Source of the DNA: Streptomyces sp. NBRC 110611
GTDB taxonomy: Bacteria; Actinomycetota; Actinomycetes; Streptomycetales; Streptomycetaceae
DNA length: 39,927 bases
Direction: 5' to 3'
NCBI RefSeq assembly: GCF_001590865.1
Contig: NZ_BBUY01000001.1
Coordinates: 221,325 to 261,251, forward strand
Positions 1 to 8,675 of the stretch are shown here, piece by piece. The notes beneath the pieces were generated by a model. It saw only the letters and a list, made by a program, of their open reading frames with translations. It searched no databases and was not told the DNA's origin. The translations under genes were made by a program, and so were the position numbers. The stretch's first letter is position 1. The number at the start of each line of letters is the position of its first letter.

Positions 1-21
1 AAGCGCAGCGGACGGGCGCAG

Positions 22-1671
22 CTACTTGCTCACGGCGGTCAGGATTTCCGGCAACCTCCCCACCACCCGCGGAGCGGCCACCCGGAAGCCCAGTTCGGCG
101 ATGCCGGTGCCGTAGAGCACGCCGGCCGGCAGGAGGATCCACAGCAGACTGTTCAGGCCGGCGACGTGCAGCCAGATCGTCAGGGCGATCAGCGGTGCGC
201 ACAGGATCCCGGCCGCCACGACGCCGCCCAGGAGGCTGAACCAGGCGATGGCGCCCTGGCCCGGGGCGACGTTCTTGTTGCCTTCCGACGGGATGGAGTA
301 GGGGAAGAGCGTGGAGGCCAGAGCACCGGTGGCTATCAGGGCGCCGAGTGCGGCCAGCGACAGCCCGTACACCTCCAGGAAGGCCGACCACGGGCCGACC
401 AGCGCCGCGAAGCCGATCACGACCAGCGTCACGTACGGAACGGCCACCAGCGCCAGCGCCGCCGCCCGGCCGCGCAGCTCCCGGTAGGCGTCGCGGGGCG
501 TGGCGATCGTCGAGGCGACCATCCAGAACGCCGAAGTGTCCTGCCCGAACTGGTTGTACATCTGCATACCGAGCAGCGCGGACGCGGAGAACGTCGTGTA
601 CATGCTGCCGTTGCCCTGCACGGACGTGACCACCGGCAGCAGCAGACCGAGGCCCAGCGCGCTCGCCCAGGACATCTTCGACTTCGGGTCGCGCCAGGCG
701 TAGCGCAGCGTACGGAGCATGACCGTGCCGGTGCGCCCGCGCGGCAGCAGGCGCGCGAGCCCCCGCTCGCCGGTGCCGGACCGACGTGCGCTGTCCTTCT
801 CCACCGCCTGGAGGGTGGAGGAGTCCGGCGCGGTCATCAGGGTCGTCAGCGTGCGCTGCCACCACCACAGCAGCAGCGCCAGTACCAGCGCCGTCAGTCC
901 CAGCCCGGCCAGTGCCCGCCCGTACGCACCCTGGCCGGCGTGCTCGACGGCGCTGATCGCGGAGGCCGGCGGCACCCAGCGCAGCACGTCCCCCAGCGGC
1001 TCCAGGACGGACAGGCCGTCGGGGCGGCCCAGTCGCTGGGCGGCGATGTTGACGCCCTGGGCGCCGAGCGCGATGAACAGGCCGCTCAGCACGGCGAGGT
1101 CGCGGCCCCGGCGGCTGGTCAGCAGCCGTATCGCGGCGGTGGCCACCGCGCGCGCCAGCGAGACGCACACCAGCACCACCAGAACGACGGCCAGGACGCC
1201 GGTGACCGCGGCGGCCGGTCCATGGGCGACCGCGATGACCGAGCCGGCCACCAGCGCGAAGGTGACGGCCGGGCCGATACCGACGAGCGAGGCCACCAGC
1301 AGCGCGCGGACCAGGGGCCGTGGCCGCAGCGGCAGCATGACCAGCCGGGTCGGGTCCAGCGTCTCGTCGCCCCCGGGGGAGAACAGCGGCATCACCGCCC
1401 AGCCCAGGGTGAGGATCCCCGTCAGCAGCACGGCCAGCGCGCCCACATGGGCGTTGCCGCGCAGCGCCGTCAGCCCCAGTACGGCACCGGCGGCGAACAG
1501 CAGGCCGACGACGATGGACGCGACGTACGCCAGGGTGCGCCCGGTCGACTGGCGCAGCCCGTTGCGCAGCAGGGACAGCTTCAGCCGTACGAAGACGGCG
1601 GTCAGGGACGGTACGGCGGCCGGGCGCGAGGTCACCGGGGCTGCTTCGGGCGTCACGGATCCGGTGCTCAT
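22..1671 (-). CDS. ABC transporter permease (multi-spanning membrane subunit)
   Basis: A 549-residue protein with many hydrophobic segments, the membrane partner of the ATPase encoded immediately upstream. Its ATG overlaps the ATPase stop codon by 4 nt (ATGA), so the two are translationally coupled. The N-terminus (MSTGSVTPEAAP) is cytoplasmic and Ala/Pro-rich. Hydrophobic blocks then follow along the chain, including the ends of long helices near LLWWWQRTL and VVTSVQGNGSMY. The size and layout resemble ABC-2-type exporter permeases that work with one separate ATPase. The substrate cannot be read from the sequence; family members export lipids, peptides, drugs or ions. The gene ends 21 nt from the left window edge, so a further operon member to the left cannot be excluded. 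A longer reading frame over the same stop is rejected because its N-terminal part is antisense shadow of the ATPase gene. Confidence 0.85.
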   Translation of the reverse strand: MSTGSVTPEAAPVTSRPAAVPSLTAVFVRLKLSLLRNGLRQSTGRTLAYVASIVVGLLFAAGAVLGLTALRGNAHVGALAVLLTGILTLGWAVMPLFSPGGDETLDPTRLVMLPLRPRPLVRALLVASLVGIGPAVTFALVAGSVIAVAHGPAAAVTGVLAVVLVVLVCVSLARAVATAAIRLLTSRRGRDLAVLSGLFIALGAQGVNIAAQRLGRPDGLSVLEPLGDVLRWVPPASAISAVEHAGQGAYGRALAGLGLTALVLALLLWWWQRTLTTLMTAPDSSTLQAVEKDSARRSGTGERGLARLLPRGRTGTVMLRTLRYAWRDPKSKMSWASALGLGLLLPVVTSVQGNGSMYTTFSASALLGMQMYNQFGQDTSAFWMVASTIATPRDAYRELRGRAAALALVAVPYVTLVVIGFAALVGPWSAFLEVYGLSLAALGALIATGALASTLFPYSIPSEGNKNVAPGQGAIAWFSLLGGVVAAGILCAPLIALTIWLHVAGLNSLLWILLPAGVLYGTGIAELGFRVAAPRVVGRLPEILTAVSK

Positions 1672-2489
1672 CGGGCGCCGCCACCGCCCAGCCAGTCCAG
1701 GTGGTGTGCCGCGCCCCGGTCGCCGGCGCCGACCAGTTCCAGGAACGCGTCCTGGAGGGACGGCGCGGCGCCGCGCACCTCGGCGAGCGGGCCCTGGGCA
1801 CGGATCCGGCCGGCGGCCATCACCGCGACCCAGTCGCAGAGCGATTCGACCAGTTCCATGACGTGGCTGGAGAAGATGACGGTCGCGCCGGAGGCGGTGT
1901 AGCGCTCCAGTACGCCGCGGATGGTCTGCGCCGATACCGGGTCGACGCCTTCGAAGGGTTCGTCGAGGAAGAGGATCTCGGGGTTGTGCAGCAGTGCCGC
2001 GGCGAGGCCGATCTTCTTGCGCATACCGGTGGAGTAGTCCACGACGAGTTTGTGCTGGGAGCCGGACAGGTCGAGCACCTCGAGGAGCTGGCTGGCCCGT
2101 TTGTCGACTTCGTCGCCGGGCAGGCCGCGCAAGCGCCCTGTGTAGCCGAGGAGTTCGCGTCCGGAGAGGCGCTCGAAGAGCCGCAGTCCTTCGGGGAGCA
2201 CCCCGATGCGGGACTTGACGGCGACGGGGTCCCGCCAGACGTCGTGGCCGCCGATCTCGACCAGTCCGGCGTCGGGGCGGAGCAGGCCGGTCACCATGGA
2301 GAGGGTGGTGGTCTTGCCGGCGCCGTTGGGCCCGACCAGGCCGATGAAGCGGCCCGCGGGCAGTGTCAGATCGATGCCGTGGACGGCGGTCTGCTCGCCG
2401 AACTTCTTCCACAGGCCCTGGATGCGTACGGCGGCCGGGCCGCCCGAAGCGGCGGCCTGCCTGTCGATGTGCCCTGGATCGTTGGTCAC
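1668..2489 (-). CDS. ABC transporter ATP-binding protein
   Basis: A 273-residue nucleotide-binding subunit that should power the permease encoded directly downstream. The Walker A motif GPNGAGKT is at about residues 53-60, the signature-like YSTGMRKKIG lies in the middle, Walker B is ILFLDEPFEGVDP, and the switch histidine is in IFSSHVME. The pattern matches the DrrA/CcmA-like exporter ATPases. The GTG at 2489 is chosen because a GGAGGG ribosome site lies just upstream and because residues before it lose all family similarity. It is cotranscribed with the permease (4-nt overlap). No regulator lies in the same operon. The exporter class is clear but the substrate is unknown. Confidence 0.9.
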   Translation of the reverse strand: MTNDPGHIDRQAAASGGPAAVRIQGLWKKFGEQTAVHGIDLTLPAGRFIGLVGPNGAGKTTTLSMVTGLLRPDAGLVEIGGHDVWRDPVAVKSRIGVLPEGLRLFERLSGRELLGYTGRLRGLPGDEVDKRASQLLEVLDLSGSQHKLVVDYSTGMRKKIGLAAALLHNPEILFLDEPFEGVDPVSAQTIRGVLERYTASGATVIFSSHVMELVESLCDWVAVMAAGRIRAQGPLAEVRGAAPSLQDAFLELVGAGDRGAAHHLDWLGGGGAR

Positions 2490-2656
2490 CGGTCCTGCCC
2501 TCCGACGTCCCCGCAGGGGCCGGCCTGGCCCCCGTCCGGCACTCCACGATACGAGGAGCCACTGACAGCCGTCGGTGGCCGTCGGAGGTGAGCGGGCCAG
2601 GCGCCGGTGAGACCGCCTGGCCCCGAGGAAGCCCGCCCGGGGCCGGTGTGCCCCGG

Positions 2657-3328
2657 TCAGCGCGTCCGGGCCGCCACCGCGTCCTGTGCGCAGGCGTACG
2701 CGAGCTGGCTGATCAGGTCGTCGGCGTCCGGCAGCCAGCGGTTGGCGGCGGTCGGGCGCTGGGCCCACTGTACGGAGCCGTGCGTGCCCACCCGGGTCGG
2801 CGGGGCGGCGATGTACTCGCCCTCGCCGCGGCAGATCAGATCGAGTCCGGCCGGCGACCAGCCCATGTTCCGTACGCGGTCGGGCACCTTCGCCGAGGCG
2901 CCGGGCAGGACGAGGAAGAGCATCCGCCGGTCCGGGGTGCGGGTGACCGGGCCGAGCGTCAGCCCCATCCGCTCCATACGGGCGAGCGCCAGGCAGCCGG
3001 CGGTCTCCGGTACGTCGAGCGCTTCGAACGTCCGGCCCGTCGGCAGCAGGATCGAGGACCGCGGATGCCTGCTCCACATCCGGCGCACGGCGGTCGCGCT
3101 GCCGCTGGCCAGTCCGGCCCAGCCGGGCGCAACGGGGTGCGCGCCGGGCGCGGGGCAGTCGTCGGCGTCGCACGAGCAGCGCGGTGTCTCGCCGTCGTGC
3201 TCCAGCCATGCGCCGGGGAACACGTCCCAATGGCGTTCTTCCGCGTAACGCACTGCAGTGTCGAGCAGCTGCTCGCCGCGCTGCTTGGGGATCTGCGCGG
3301 CTCCTGTGACTCCGATGGTCTCTTCCAC
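2657..3328 (-). CDS. Stand-alone bifunctional DNA primase/polymerase (Prim-Pol) N-terminal domain protein
   Basis: A protein of about 223 residues related to the N-terminal Prim-Pol domain of archaeo-eukaryotic primases. Visible family features are CSCDADDCPAPGAHP followed by GWAGLASGSA in the N-terminal third, TFEALDVPETAG in the place of the catalytic acidic motif, and GEGEYIAAPPT near the C-terminus. Unlike plasmid and phage Prim-Pols there is no helicase or second domain, and the usual D-x-D pair reads D-V-P-E, so catalysis is uncertain. The GTG at 3328 (protein beginning VEETIG) is preferred because GGAGAG lies 11 nt upstream and because I recall Streptomyces homologues starting at the same point. 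TTG/GTG starts at 3355/3352 are possible. It is divergent from the TPR regulator across 450 bp. Its role is not known. Confidence 0.75.
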   Translation of the reverse strand: MEETIGVTGAAQIPKQRGEQLLDTAVRYAEERHWDVFPGAWLEHDGETPRCSCDADDCPAPGAHPVAPGWAGLASGSATAVRRMWSRHPRSSILLPTGRTFEALDVPETAGCLALARMERMGLTLGPVTRTPDRRMLFLVLPGASAKVPDRVRNMGWSPAGLDLICRGEGEYIAAPPTRVGTHGSVQWAQRPTAANRWLPDADDLISQLAYACAQDAVAARTR

Positions 3329-3778
3329 GCTGATGACAACTCTCCGTGTCACCAAGGGTTACGGCTCGAGGGACGACCTGCCCGGCGCATCGTTCTTGCA
3401 CGTGGGGCGCATGGAAGCACTGGTGGGGGCGCGTAGGCGGGCCGGGGCCGGGCCGCGGGTAGCCACCTGCGTGACGGGCGGAAAGGCCGCCCGGCGGCGG
3501 CCGCGGTGCACGAGGGGGAGGCCCTGCACGGCGGTGCCGCTGTCTGTGCGCGGACACCGCCGCGCGCCATATGTCTTTGTGATCAATGCCTTGTGATCAG
3601 TTCCGTGTCCGCATCCTGGAACGCATCCCGCCGCAAAGCACCTATCGGTCCGATCCGTCCTATCGCGGCTATCGCGCATATCCGGGATGACTCGGATATC
3701 CGGGATATTCGCGGGGCATCGATCACGGAGAACGGCGTTCGCCGGTGAACGCGCAGCAGTAATCAGGGGGTAACAAGC
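3329..3778. other. 450-bp divergent intergenic region with promoter-proximal repeats
   Basis: This gap separates the leftward Prim-Pol gene and the rightward TPR regulator. I see no convincing gene in it. The right third is noticeably richer in A and T than the surroundings and holds short direct repeats (listed separately). An AGGGGG ribosome site lies at 3765-3770 in front of the regulator's ATG. Confidence 0.6.
3661..3706 (+). repeat. Paired direct repeats upstream of the TPR regulator
   Basis: TATCGCG occurs at 3661-3667 and 3670-3676. ATATCCGGGAT occurs at 3678-3688 and again at 3696-3706, an 18-bp period close to two helical turns. The block ends about 70 bp before the regulator ATG and could be an operator for autoregulation; that role is inferred. 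Confidence 0.5.
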
Positions 3779-5173
3779 ATGGCCGCCAGGCCACTCGTCG
3801 CGCGGCAGCCCAATGAGCGGCTGCAAGCGCTGATTCAGGAAGCCGCCTGTTCCAACGCGGGGCTCGCCCGCCGCGTCAACATGTGCGGTGCGGAGCACGG
3901 TCTCGACCTGCGCTACGACAAGACGTCCGTGGCTCGCTGGCTGCGCGGACAGCAGCCCCGGGGCCGCGCCCCGGCTGTCATCGCGGAGGCACTGGGCCGC
4001 AAACTGGGCCGTACGGTCACCATCGACGAGATCGGGATGGCCGACGGCAAGAACCTCGCGTCCGGGGTGGGCCTGCAGTTCTCGCCGACCGTCCTGGGGG
4101 CGATCGAGCAGGTCTGCGAGCTATGGCGCAGTGACGTGGGGCGGCGCGACTTCCTCAGCGGCTCCACGGTCGCCGCCTCGGCGCTGGTCGAGCCCAGCCG
4201 CGACTGGCTGATCACCGGTGCGGACACCCAGGTCGCCCGGAACGCCGGCGCCCGGGTCGGGATCTCGGACGTCGACGCGGTACGCGCGATGACCGCGGCG
4301 CTCGGCGAACTCGACCACCGCTTCGGCGCCGGCCATGTCCGGCCGGTCGTGGTGCACTACCTCAACAGCGTGGTCTCCGGGCTGCTGGCCGGTTCGTACC
4401 GGGAGTCCGTGGGGCGGGAACTCTTCGCCGCCGTCGCGCGGTTGACGGAACTGGGCGGCTATATGGCCGTCGACACCGGACAGCCGGGTCTCGCGCAGCG
4501 CTACTACATCCAGGCGCTGCGGCTGGCCCAGGCCGCCGGTGACCGTGGCTACGGCGGCTATGTGCTCGCCGCGAGCATGAGCCACCTCGCCGCCTCCCTC
4601 GGCAATCCGCGGGAGATCGCCCAACTCGCCCGCGCCGCGCAGGAAGGCGCCCGCGGGCACGTCACCCCGCGGACCGAGGCGATGTTCTGCGCGGCGGAGG
4701 CCCGCGGGCACGCCCTGATGGGCGACAGCCGGGCCTTCCAGGCGGTGGCCGGCAGGGCGGTCGCCGCGATGGAGCGCGCCGAGGGGGCCGCCGGCTCCGG
4801 CGACGACCCGGCGTGGATCGCGCACTTCGACCCGGCGTATCTGGCCGACGAACTCGCCCACTGCCACCGGGACTTGGGGCAGCCGGGCCCGGCCTCCCAG
4901 CGTGCCAAGGAGGCGCTGAACGGGCATACGGAGGGCCGGGTGCGGCGCCGCGCCATCGGGCTGCTGTTGCTGGCCGGTGCCCAGGTGCAGCAGCGTGAGG
5001 TCGAGCACGCGTGTCATACGGGCACGCAGGCGGTGGAGCTGCTGAGCGGGCTGCGTTCGGACCGCGGTACGGAGTACCTGGAGGACTTCCAGCTGCGGCT
5101 GGAGCCCTACCGGGACGAACCGGTGGTACGGGAGTTCGGCGCGCGGCTGGACCTCCGGGCGGTGGCGGCGTGA
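3779..5173 (+). CDS. Helix-turn-helix regulator with TPR-like C-terminal domain (NsdA-like)
   Basis: A 464-residue probable transcriptional regulator. Residues about 10-80 form a divergent XRE-type DNA-binding domain (NAGLARRVNM, then TSVARWLRGQQPRGRAP as the recognition region). A long alpha-helical region follows from about residue 170 with TPR-like repeats such as GQPGLAQRYYIQALRLAQAAGD and ELAHCHRDLGQPGPASQRAKEAL. This architecture is shared with Streptomyces developmental and antibiotic regulators of the NsdA type, which act as repressors or modulators, probably through a bound small molecule or peptide. The ATG at 3779 has AGGGGG 9 nt upstream. The gene is monocistronic. Direct repeats upstream may be its own operator. 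Targets cannot be inferred from the sequence. Confidence 0.8.
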   Translation: MAARPLVARQPNERLQALIQEAACSNAGLARRVNMCGAEHGLDLRYDKTSVARWLRGQQPRGRAPAVIAEALGRKLGRTVTIDEIGMADGKNLASGVGLQFSPTVLGAIEQVCELWRSDVGRRDFLSGSTVAASALVEPSRDWLITGADTQVARNAGARVGISDVDAVRAMTAALGELDHRFGAGHVRPVVVHYLNSVVSGLLAGSYRESVGRELFAAVARLTELGGYMAVDTGQPGLAQRYYIQALRLAQAAGDRGYGGYVLAASMSHLAASLGNPREIAQLARAAQEGARGHVTPRTEAMFCAAEARGHALMGDSRAFQAVAGRAVAAMERAEGAAGSGDDPAWIAHFDPAYLADELAHCHRDLGQPGPASQRAKEALNGHTEGRVRRRAIGLLLLAGAQVQQREVEHACHTGTQAVELLSGLRSDRGTEYLEDFQLRLEPYRDEPVVREFGARLDLRAVAA

Positions 5174-5254
5174 CCGAAGCCGCGTCAGGAGGTGGCGTCT
5201 GCTTCGCCTGCTTCGTCGCCTGATGCCTTTGTCGCCTGACACCGGTTTTGTCGC

Positions 5255-5330
5255 CATGCGGTCGTGATGCGTCATGCGGTCCTGGTGCGTCATGCCTCAT
5301 GCGTCATGCGTCATGCGGTCGTGATGCGTC
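5255..5330. repeat. Degenerate TCATGCG repeat cluster in the 5174-5480 gap
   Basis: CATGCGGTCGTGATGCGTC occurs at 5255-5273 and identically at 5312-5330. Between them the heptamer TCATGCG is iterated. It lies in a 307-bp intergenic stretch between the TPR regulator and the collagen-like membrane protein, which otherwise shows no gene. Function unknown; it may be simple replication slippage. Confidence 0.7.
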
Positions 5331-5480
5331 GGGCGGGCCGTCAGCTGGGTCCGTCCGACGCGACCGGAGGGGGCGGGCGGGGGTGGTGACCAGGCGACAT
5401 GGTCGAACGTCACTGCGAACCGGTAGCGTGCAGCCGAGTTTCCATAGTTTCCACAGGTCTGCACGTCGGTAGGAGTTGCG

Positions 5481-7202
5481 GTGACGCAGAGCGGACAGGG
5501 CCACGACCCGCAGAATTCTGCGGCCGGTCCCGCGCGAGAGGGCGTAGTGCTGCCCCCTGACGGTGAGCCGTGGGCGCCCGACCAGCAGGCCGCACCGCCC
5601 GCCGGGCAGCCCTGGGGCCAGCCGTGGGGCCCCGGCCAGCAGCCGGCACCGGCGCAGCCGCAGCCCCCGTCGGCCCCCGCGCCCGGACGGCCACCACATC
5701 CGCAGGGCGGCGGCCAGGGCTTCCCGCCGCCGCCCCAGGGGCAGCCACCGATACCGCCCGCACCGCCGTCGATGCCGCCGCAGGCGCCCCCGCAGCAGGG
5801 CGCGCCCGGTGCGCTGGTGCGGGCCACCCCGCAGACCGGTGCGCCCCTTCCGCCCGCTGCGGGCGATGCGGAGGCCACCGCACTGATACCCCCCATCGGC
5901 TCCCGCTCCGGCGCTCCTGGCGCTCCCGGCGCCCCTGGTGTCCCCGGCGCTCCCGGTACACCTGGCACCCCCGGCGCTCCCGGTACCCCCGGTGCTCCTG
6001 GCGCCGCGCCGCTGCCGCCCGAGACGCCCGATGAGTCCACCACCATGTTGCGTGCCATCAAGCCGGGACAGCGCCGGCCGCAGGGCCGGCCCCACCCGGT
6101 GCCGCAGGCCCGGCAGCCGATGCCCGGTGCCGGCGGCGCGGGCGACTCCGAGGCCACCCAGCTGCTCCGCCCGGTGGGCGGCGGGACGCCGACCCCGCCT
6201 CCGGGCACGCCGTTCGGCACCGGCCCGGGTGCGCCGGGAACGGGACCGGGCGCGCCGGGAGCGGGCCCGGGCGCGCCGGGAGCGGGCCCGGGGGCGCCCG
6301 GCGACCGCCCCACCCCCGCCGAGTTCGAGGGCCTGTTCCGCGACGGACCGGGCGCGCAGCCCGCCGGCGGACCGGGCGGGCATCCGGTGGACGCGGCGGA
6401 CGCCACCGCGCAGCTGCCCCGCTTCGAGGACCAGGGCCGTCCCCGTCCCCCGTACGAGGCCTCCGGCCAGGGCTACGCTCGGCAGTTCCCGCCCGGCGGC
6501 GGCCACGACCCGTACGACCAGCAGGCCTTCCACGACGAGGACGGCGGCGGGCGCCGTCGTCGGCTCGCCCCGGTGGCGATCATCGGTGGTGTCGTGGTCC
6601 TGCTCGCCGGCGCCGGCCTCGGTCTCGGCTGGATGCTCAGTGGCGGCGGCAGCGACGATGGCGAGAAGAAGCCGGCCCCCGGGAACAGCGCCGGCCCGGC
6701 GGCCGGTCCCGCGGAGAAGAAGGACGAGCCGAAGCCGGCCGCGGACCCCGCCGAGGGCCAGGCCAAGGGCCTGGACGCGCTGCTGGCCGACAGCAACAAC
6801 AGCCGCTCGTCGGTGATCGGCGCCGTCAACGACATCAAGTCCTGTGACAACCTCGCCGGTGCGGCCAACGACCTGCGGGCCGCGGCCGGGCAGCGCAACG
6901 ACCTGGTCGAGCGGCTGAAGAAGCTGCCCGTCGACCGGATCGGCGACCATGCCGCGCTGACCGCGGCGCTGACCAAGGCCTGGGAGTCCTCCGCCGCCGC
7001 GGACAACCACTACGCGGCCTGGGCCGGCCAGGTCGCCGACAAGAAGGGCTGCCACAAAGGCAAGGCCCGCGCCACCAAGGAGACCTCCCAGGGCAACGCC
7101 GCCAGCGGACAGGCCACCCAGGCCAAGAAGGAGGCGGCGCGTCTGTGGAACCCCCTCGCCCGCAAGTACGGCCTGACGGAGCGCCGCCCCGAACAGCTCT
7201 GA
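5481..7202 (+). CDS. Proline-rich single-pass membrane protein with collagen-like repeats
   Basis: A 573-residue protein starting at GTG with AGGAG 6 nt upstream. Residues 1-360 are a long Pro/Gly/Ala/Gln-rich cytoplasmic tail containing a collagen-like G-x-P stretch (about residues 144-175) and a second GAGPGAPG-type repeat (about 247-274). A basic stop (RRRR) and one transmembrane helix follow at about 364-387. The outer region has a linker and then a helical domain of about 150 residues (DALLADSNNSRSSVIGAV to the end) with two cysteines (SCDN, GCHK) that could form a disulfide. No enzyme motif is present. Four T-x-x-[I/L] motifs (T133, T187, T226, T309) look like phosphothreonine docking sites. 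Similar proline-rich membrane proteins are common in Streptomyces and uncharacterised. It converges with the lipoprotein gene downstream. Confidence 0.8.
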   Translation: MTQSGQGHDPQNSAAGPAREGVVLPPDGEPWAPDQQAAPPAGQPWGQPWGPGQQPAPAQPQPPSAPAPGRPPHPQGGGQGFPPPPQGQPPIPPAPPSMPPQAPPQQGAPGALVRATPQTGAPLPPAAGDAEATALIPPIGSRSGAPGAPGAPGVPGAPGTPGTPGAPGTPGAPGAAPLPPETPDESTTMLRAIKPGQRRPQGRPHPVPQARQPMPGAGGAGDSEATQLLRPVGGGTPTPPPGTPFGTGPGAPGTGPGAPGAGPGAPGAGPGAPGDRPTPAEFEGLFRDGPGAQPAGGPGGHPVDAADATAQLPRFEDQGRPRPPYEASGQGYARQFPPGGGHDPYDQQAFHDEDGGGRRRRLAPVAIIGGVVVLLAGAGLGLGWMLSGGGSDDGEKKPAPGNSAGPAAGPAEKKDEPKPAADPAEGQAKGLDALLADSNNSRSSVIGAVNDIKSCDNLAGAANDLRAAAGQRNDLVERLKKLPVDRIGDHAALTAALTKAWESSAAADNHYAAWAGQVADKKGCHKGKARATKETSQGNAASGQATQAKKEAARLWNPLARKYGLTERRPEQL

Positions 7203-7222
7203 GCCGCCCGCCCGCCCGGCTC
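7201..7222. terminator. Weak hairpin between convergent genes
   Basis: GAGCCG (7201-7206) pairs with CGGCTC (7217-7222) around a 10-nt loop. It overlaps the stop codon of the collagen-like gene and lies just before the end of the converging lipoprotein gene. A short stem without a T-run, so only a tentative terminator. Confidence 0.35.
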
Positions 7223-7238
7223 CCGGTCCCTGGTCCGG

Positions 7239-8588
7239 TCAGTTGTCCGTCCGGCGCCGTTCCAGCGTCCCGGTGACGTTCACGAACCCGTCCCGTGCGG
7301 CGACCAGTTCGCCGTCCCGGACGACCTGGTAGGTGACCATGGCGTTCACTATGCGCGGGAAGTCCTGCACGGCGAGCATGTCCTCGTCGCGCCAGCGCAG
7401 CTTCGGGGTGAGGCCGCCGGTGTCGACGGCGCGGTCGCCGCGGTCCAGCGTCGTCTGCAGATCGTGTGCGGTGATCGCGTCGACGCCCCGGTCGTCGAGC
7501 TCCTCGATCAGCGCGCGGAGGACGGTGTAGGCGATCCAGGTCGTCTGGACGCCCTGGTCCGCCGGGTCGATGCGGTTGTCGTCGAAGGCGAAGTCGGTGA
7601 TGACCTTGCGCATCGGGTCCCAGCGGCGGTCCCCGGCGGCCGGGTACCAGCCCGTGATGTCCGCGCCCTCCAGGGGTCCGGATCCGCCGCCCGTACGGTC
7701 CAGCAGCGACTGGCCGACGCTCCCCAGGACGGAGGCGACCCGCACCTTGGGGTGCTCCTTCTGGAGCCGCCGGAACGCGTCGAAGAACGCGTCGGTGTGG
7801 TCGCCGAGCGAGGCGGCGATGCAGGAGCCGGCCGCCGCTCCGCCGGCCGGTGCCGACCCGTGGACGGCCGGGTCCGCGCCGACCGCCGCCAGGGCGCGGG
7901 TCACCTGCGGCGTGTAGTCGGTGCCGTCCTCCGGCGCCCTGATGTCCCTGGCCGGCTCGCGACTGCCGTTCCGCAGCCCGGAGTTGAGCAGGGACGGCAT
8001 CTGGTCGCCCTGGATGGTGTCGGGGCGGACCAGCACGACGCGGGTGCAGTCGCCCGCCAGCTGACGGCCGTTCCCGGCGAGCAGCGACGCCTGGCCGCCG
8101 TTGACGGGGTACGACAGCGGGCTCTCGAACTCCTCCGCGGAGGCGCCGTAGCCGCCGATGAAGGGGATGCCGGAGACCTCCAGCGGCGACATGAACTGGC
8201 GGCCGAACTGACTGTACGAGCCGACGACGGCGACCGCCCCCTGGTCCACCGCGCGCCGGGCGCACTGTGCGGCGGCCACCGAGTCGTTGCGCTCGTTGCA
8301 GGTCAGCACCCTCAGGTGGTGTCCTCGGATACCGCCGCGGGAGTTGACCCAGCGGGCGTACGCCTGGGCCATGGCCGGCATCCCGGGCATATTGGTCGCC
8401 TTGGTCTCCTCCGGCGCCCAGGTCATCACCGTGACCGGCTCCTTCTCCCCGGATTCCCCCGGTCCGGGGAGGGAGCCGCAGCCCGAGAGCAGCGACGCGA
8501 GGGCCGCCCCGCATGCCACCGTCGACACGATCGCGACCGTGGGAACGTGGCGGGCGGGGCGGGGGGAGGAGCGTCGCCGTCCGGTCAT
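7239..8588 (-). CDS. ABC transporter substrate-binding lipoprotein (LivK/periplasmic-binding type I fold)
   Basis: A 449-residue secreted lipoprotein. A basic N-terminus and hydrophobic core end in the lipobox L34-S-G-C37, so Cys37 should be lipid-modified and anchored outside the membrane. The mature part has features of branched-chain-amino-acid-type receptors: MAQAYARWVNSRGGIRGH, then CARRAVDQGAVAVVGSYSQFG and GIPFIGGYG, and a C-terminal lobe with FDDNRIDPADQGVQTTW. No permease or ATPase genes are adjacent, so it is an orphan receptor that may serve a transporter elsewhere or act as a sensor. Start: the ATG at 8588 gives the proper signal peptide, and an upstream in-frame start would add 17 residues that do not look like signal sequence. 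Its ribosome site is weak. Ligand unknown. Confidence 0.8.
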   Translation of the reverse strand: MTGRRRSSPRPARHVPTVAIVSTVACGAALASLLSGCGSLPGPGESGEKEPVTVMTWAPEETKATNMPGMPAMAQAYARWVNSRGGIRGHHLRVLTCNERNDSVAAAQCARRAVDQGAVAVVGSYSQFGRQFMSPLEVSGIPFIGGYGASAEEFESPLSYPVNGGQASLLAGNGRQLAGDCTRVVLVRPDTIQGDQMPSLLNSGLRNGSREPARDIRAPEDGTDYTPQVTRALAAVGADPAVHGSAPAGGAAAGSCIAASLGDHTDAFFDAFRRLQKEHPKVRVASVLGSVGQSLLDRTGGGSGPLEGADITGWYPAAGDRRWDPMRKVITDFAFDDNRIDPADQGVQTTWIAYTVLRALIEELDDRGVDAITAHDLQTTLDRGDRAVDTGGLTPKLRWRDEDMLAVQDFPRIVNAMVTYQVVRDGELVAARDGFVNVTGTLERRRTDN

Positions 8589-8675
8589 GGCACCGCAGCC
8601 TGGCGCCCCGCCCGGAACGTTCGAGTGACGACGGCGCAACGGACGGTGACCTGGAGGTGAACTCCGGGGGCCCGC

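Noticed and set aside
166..1902. Long open frames antisense to the ABC transporter genes
   Set aside because: They arise from the GC-rich codon pattern of the real minus-strand genes, are rich in Arg/Gln/Pro/Gly and show no domain. The same was judged for antisense frames over guaA, the two-component systems and PspC.
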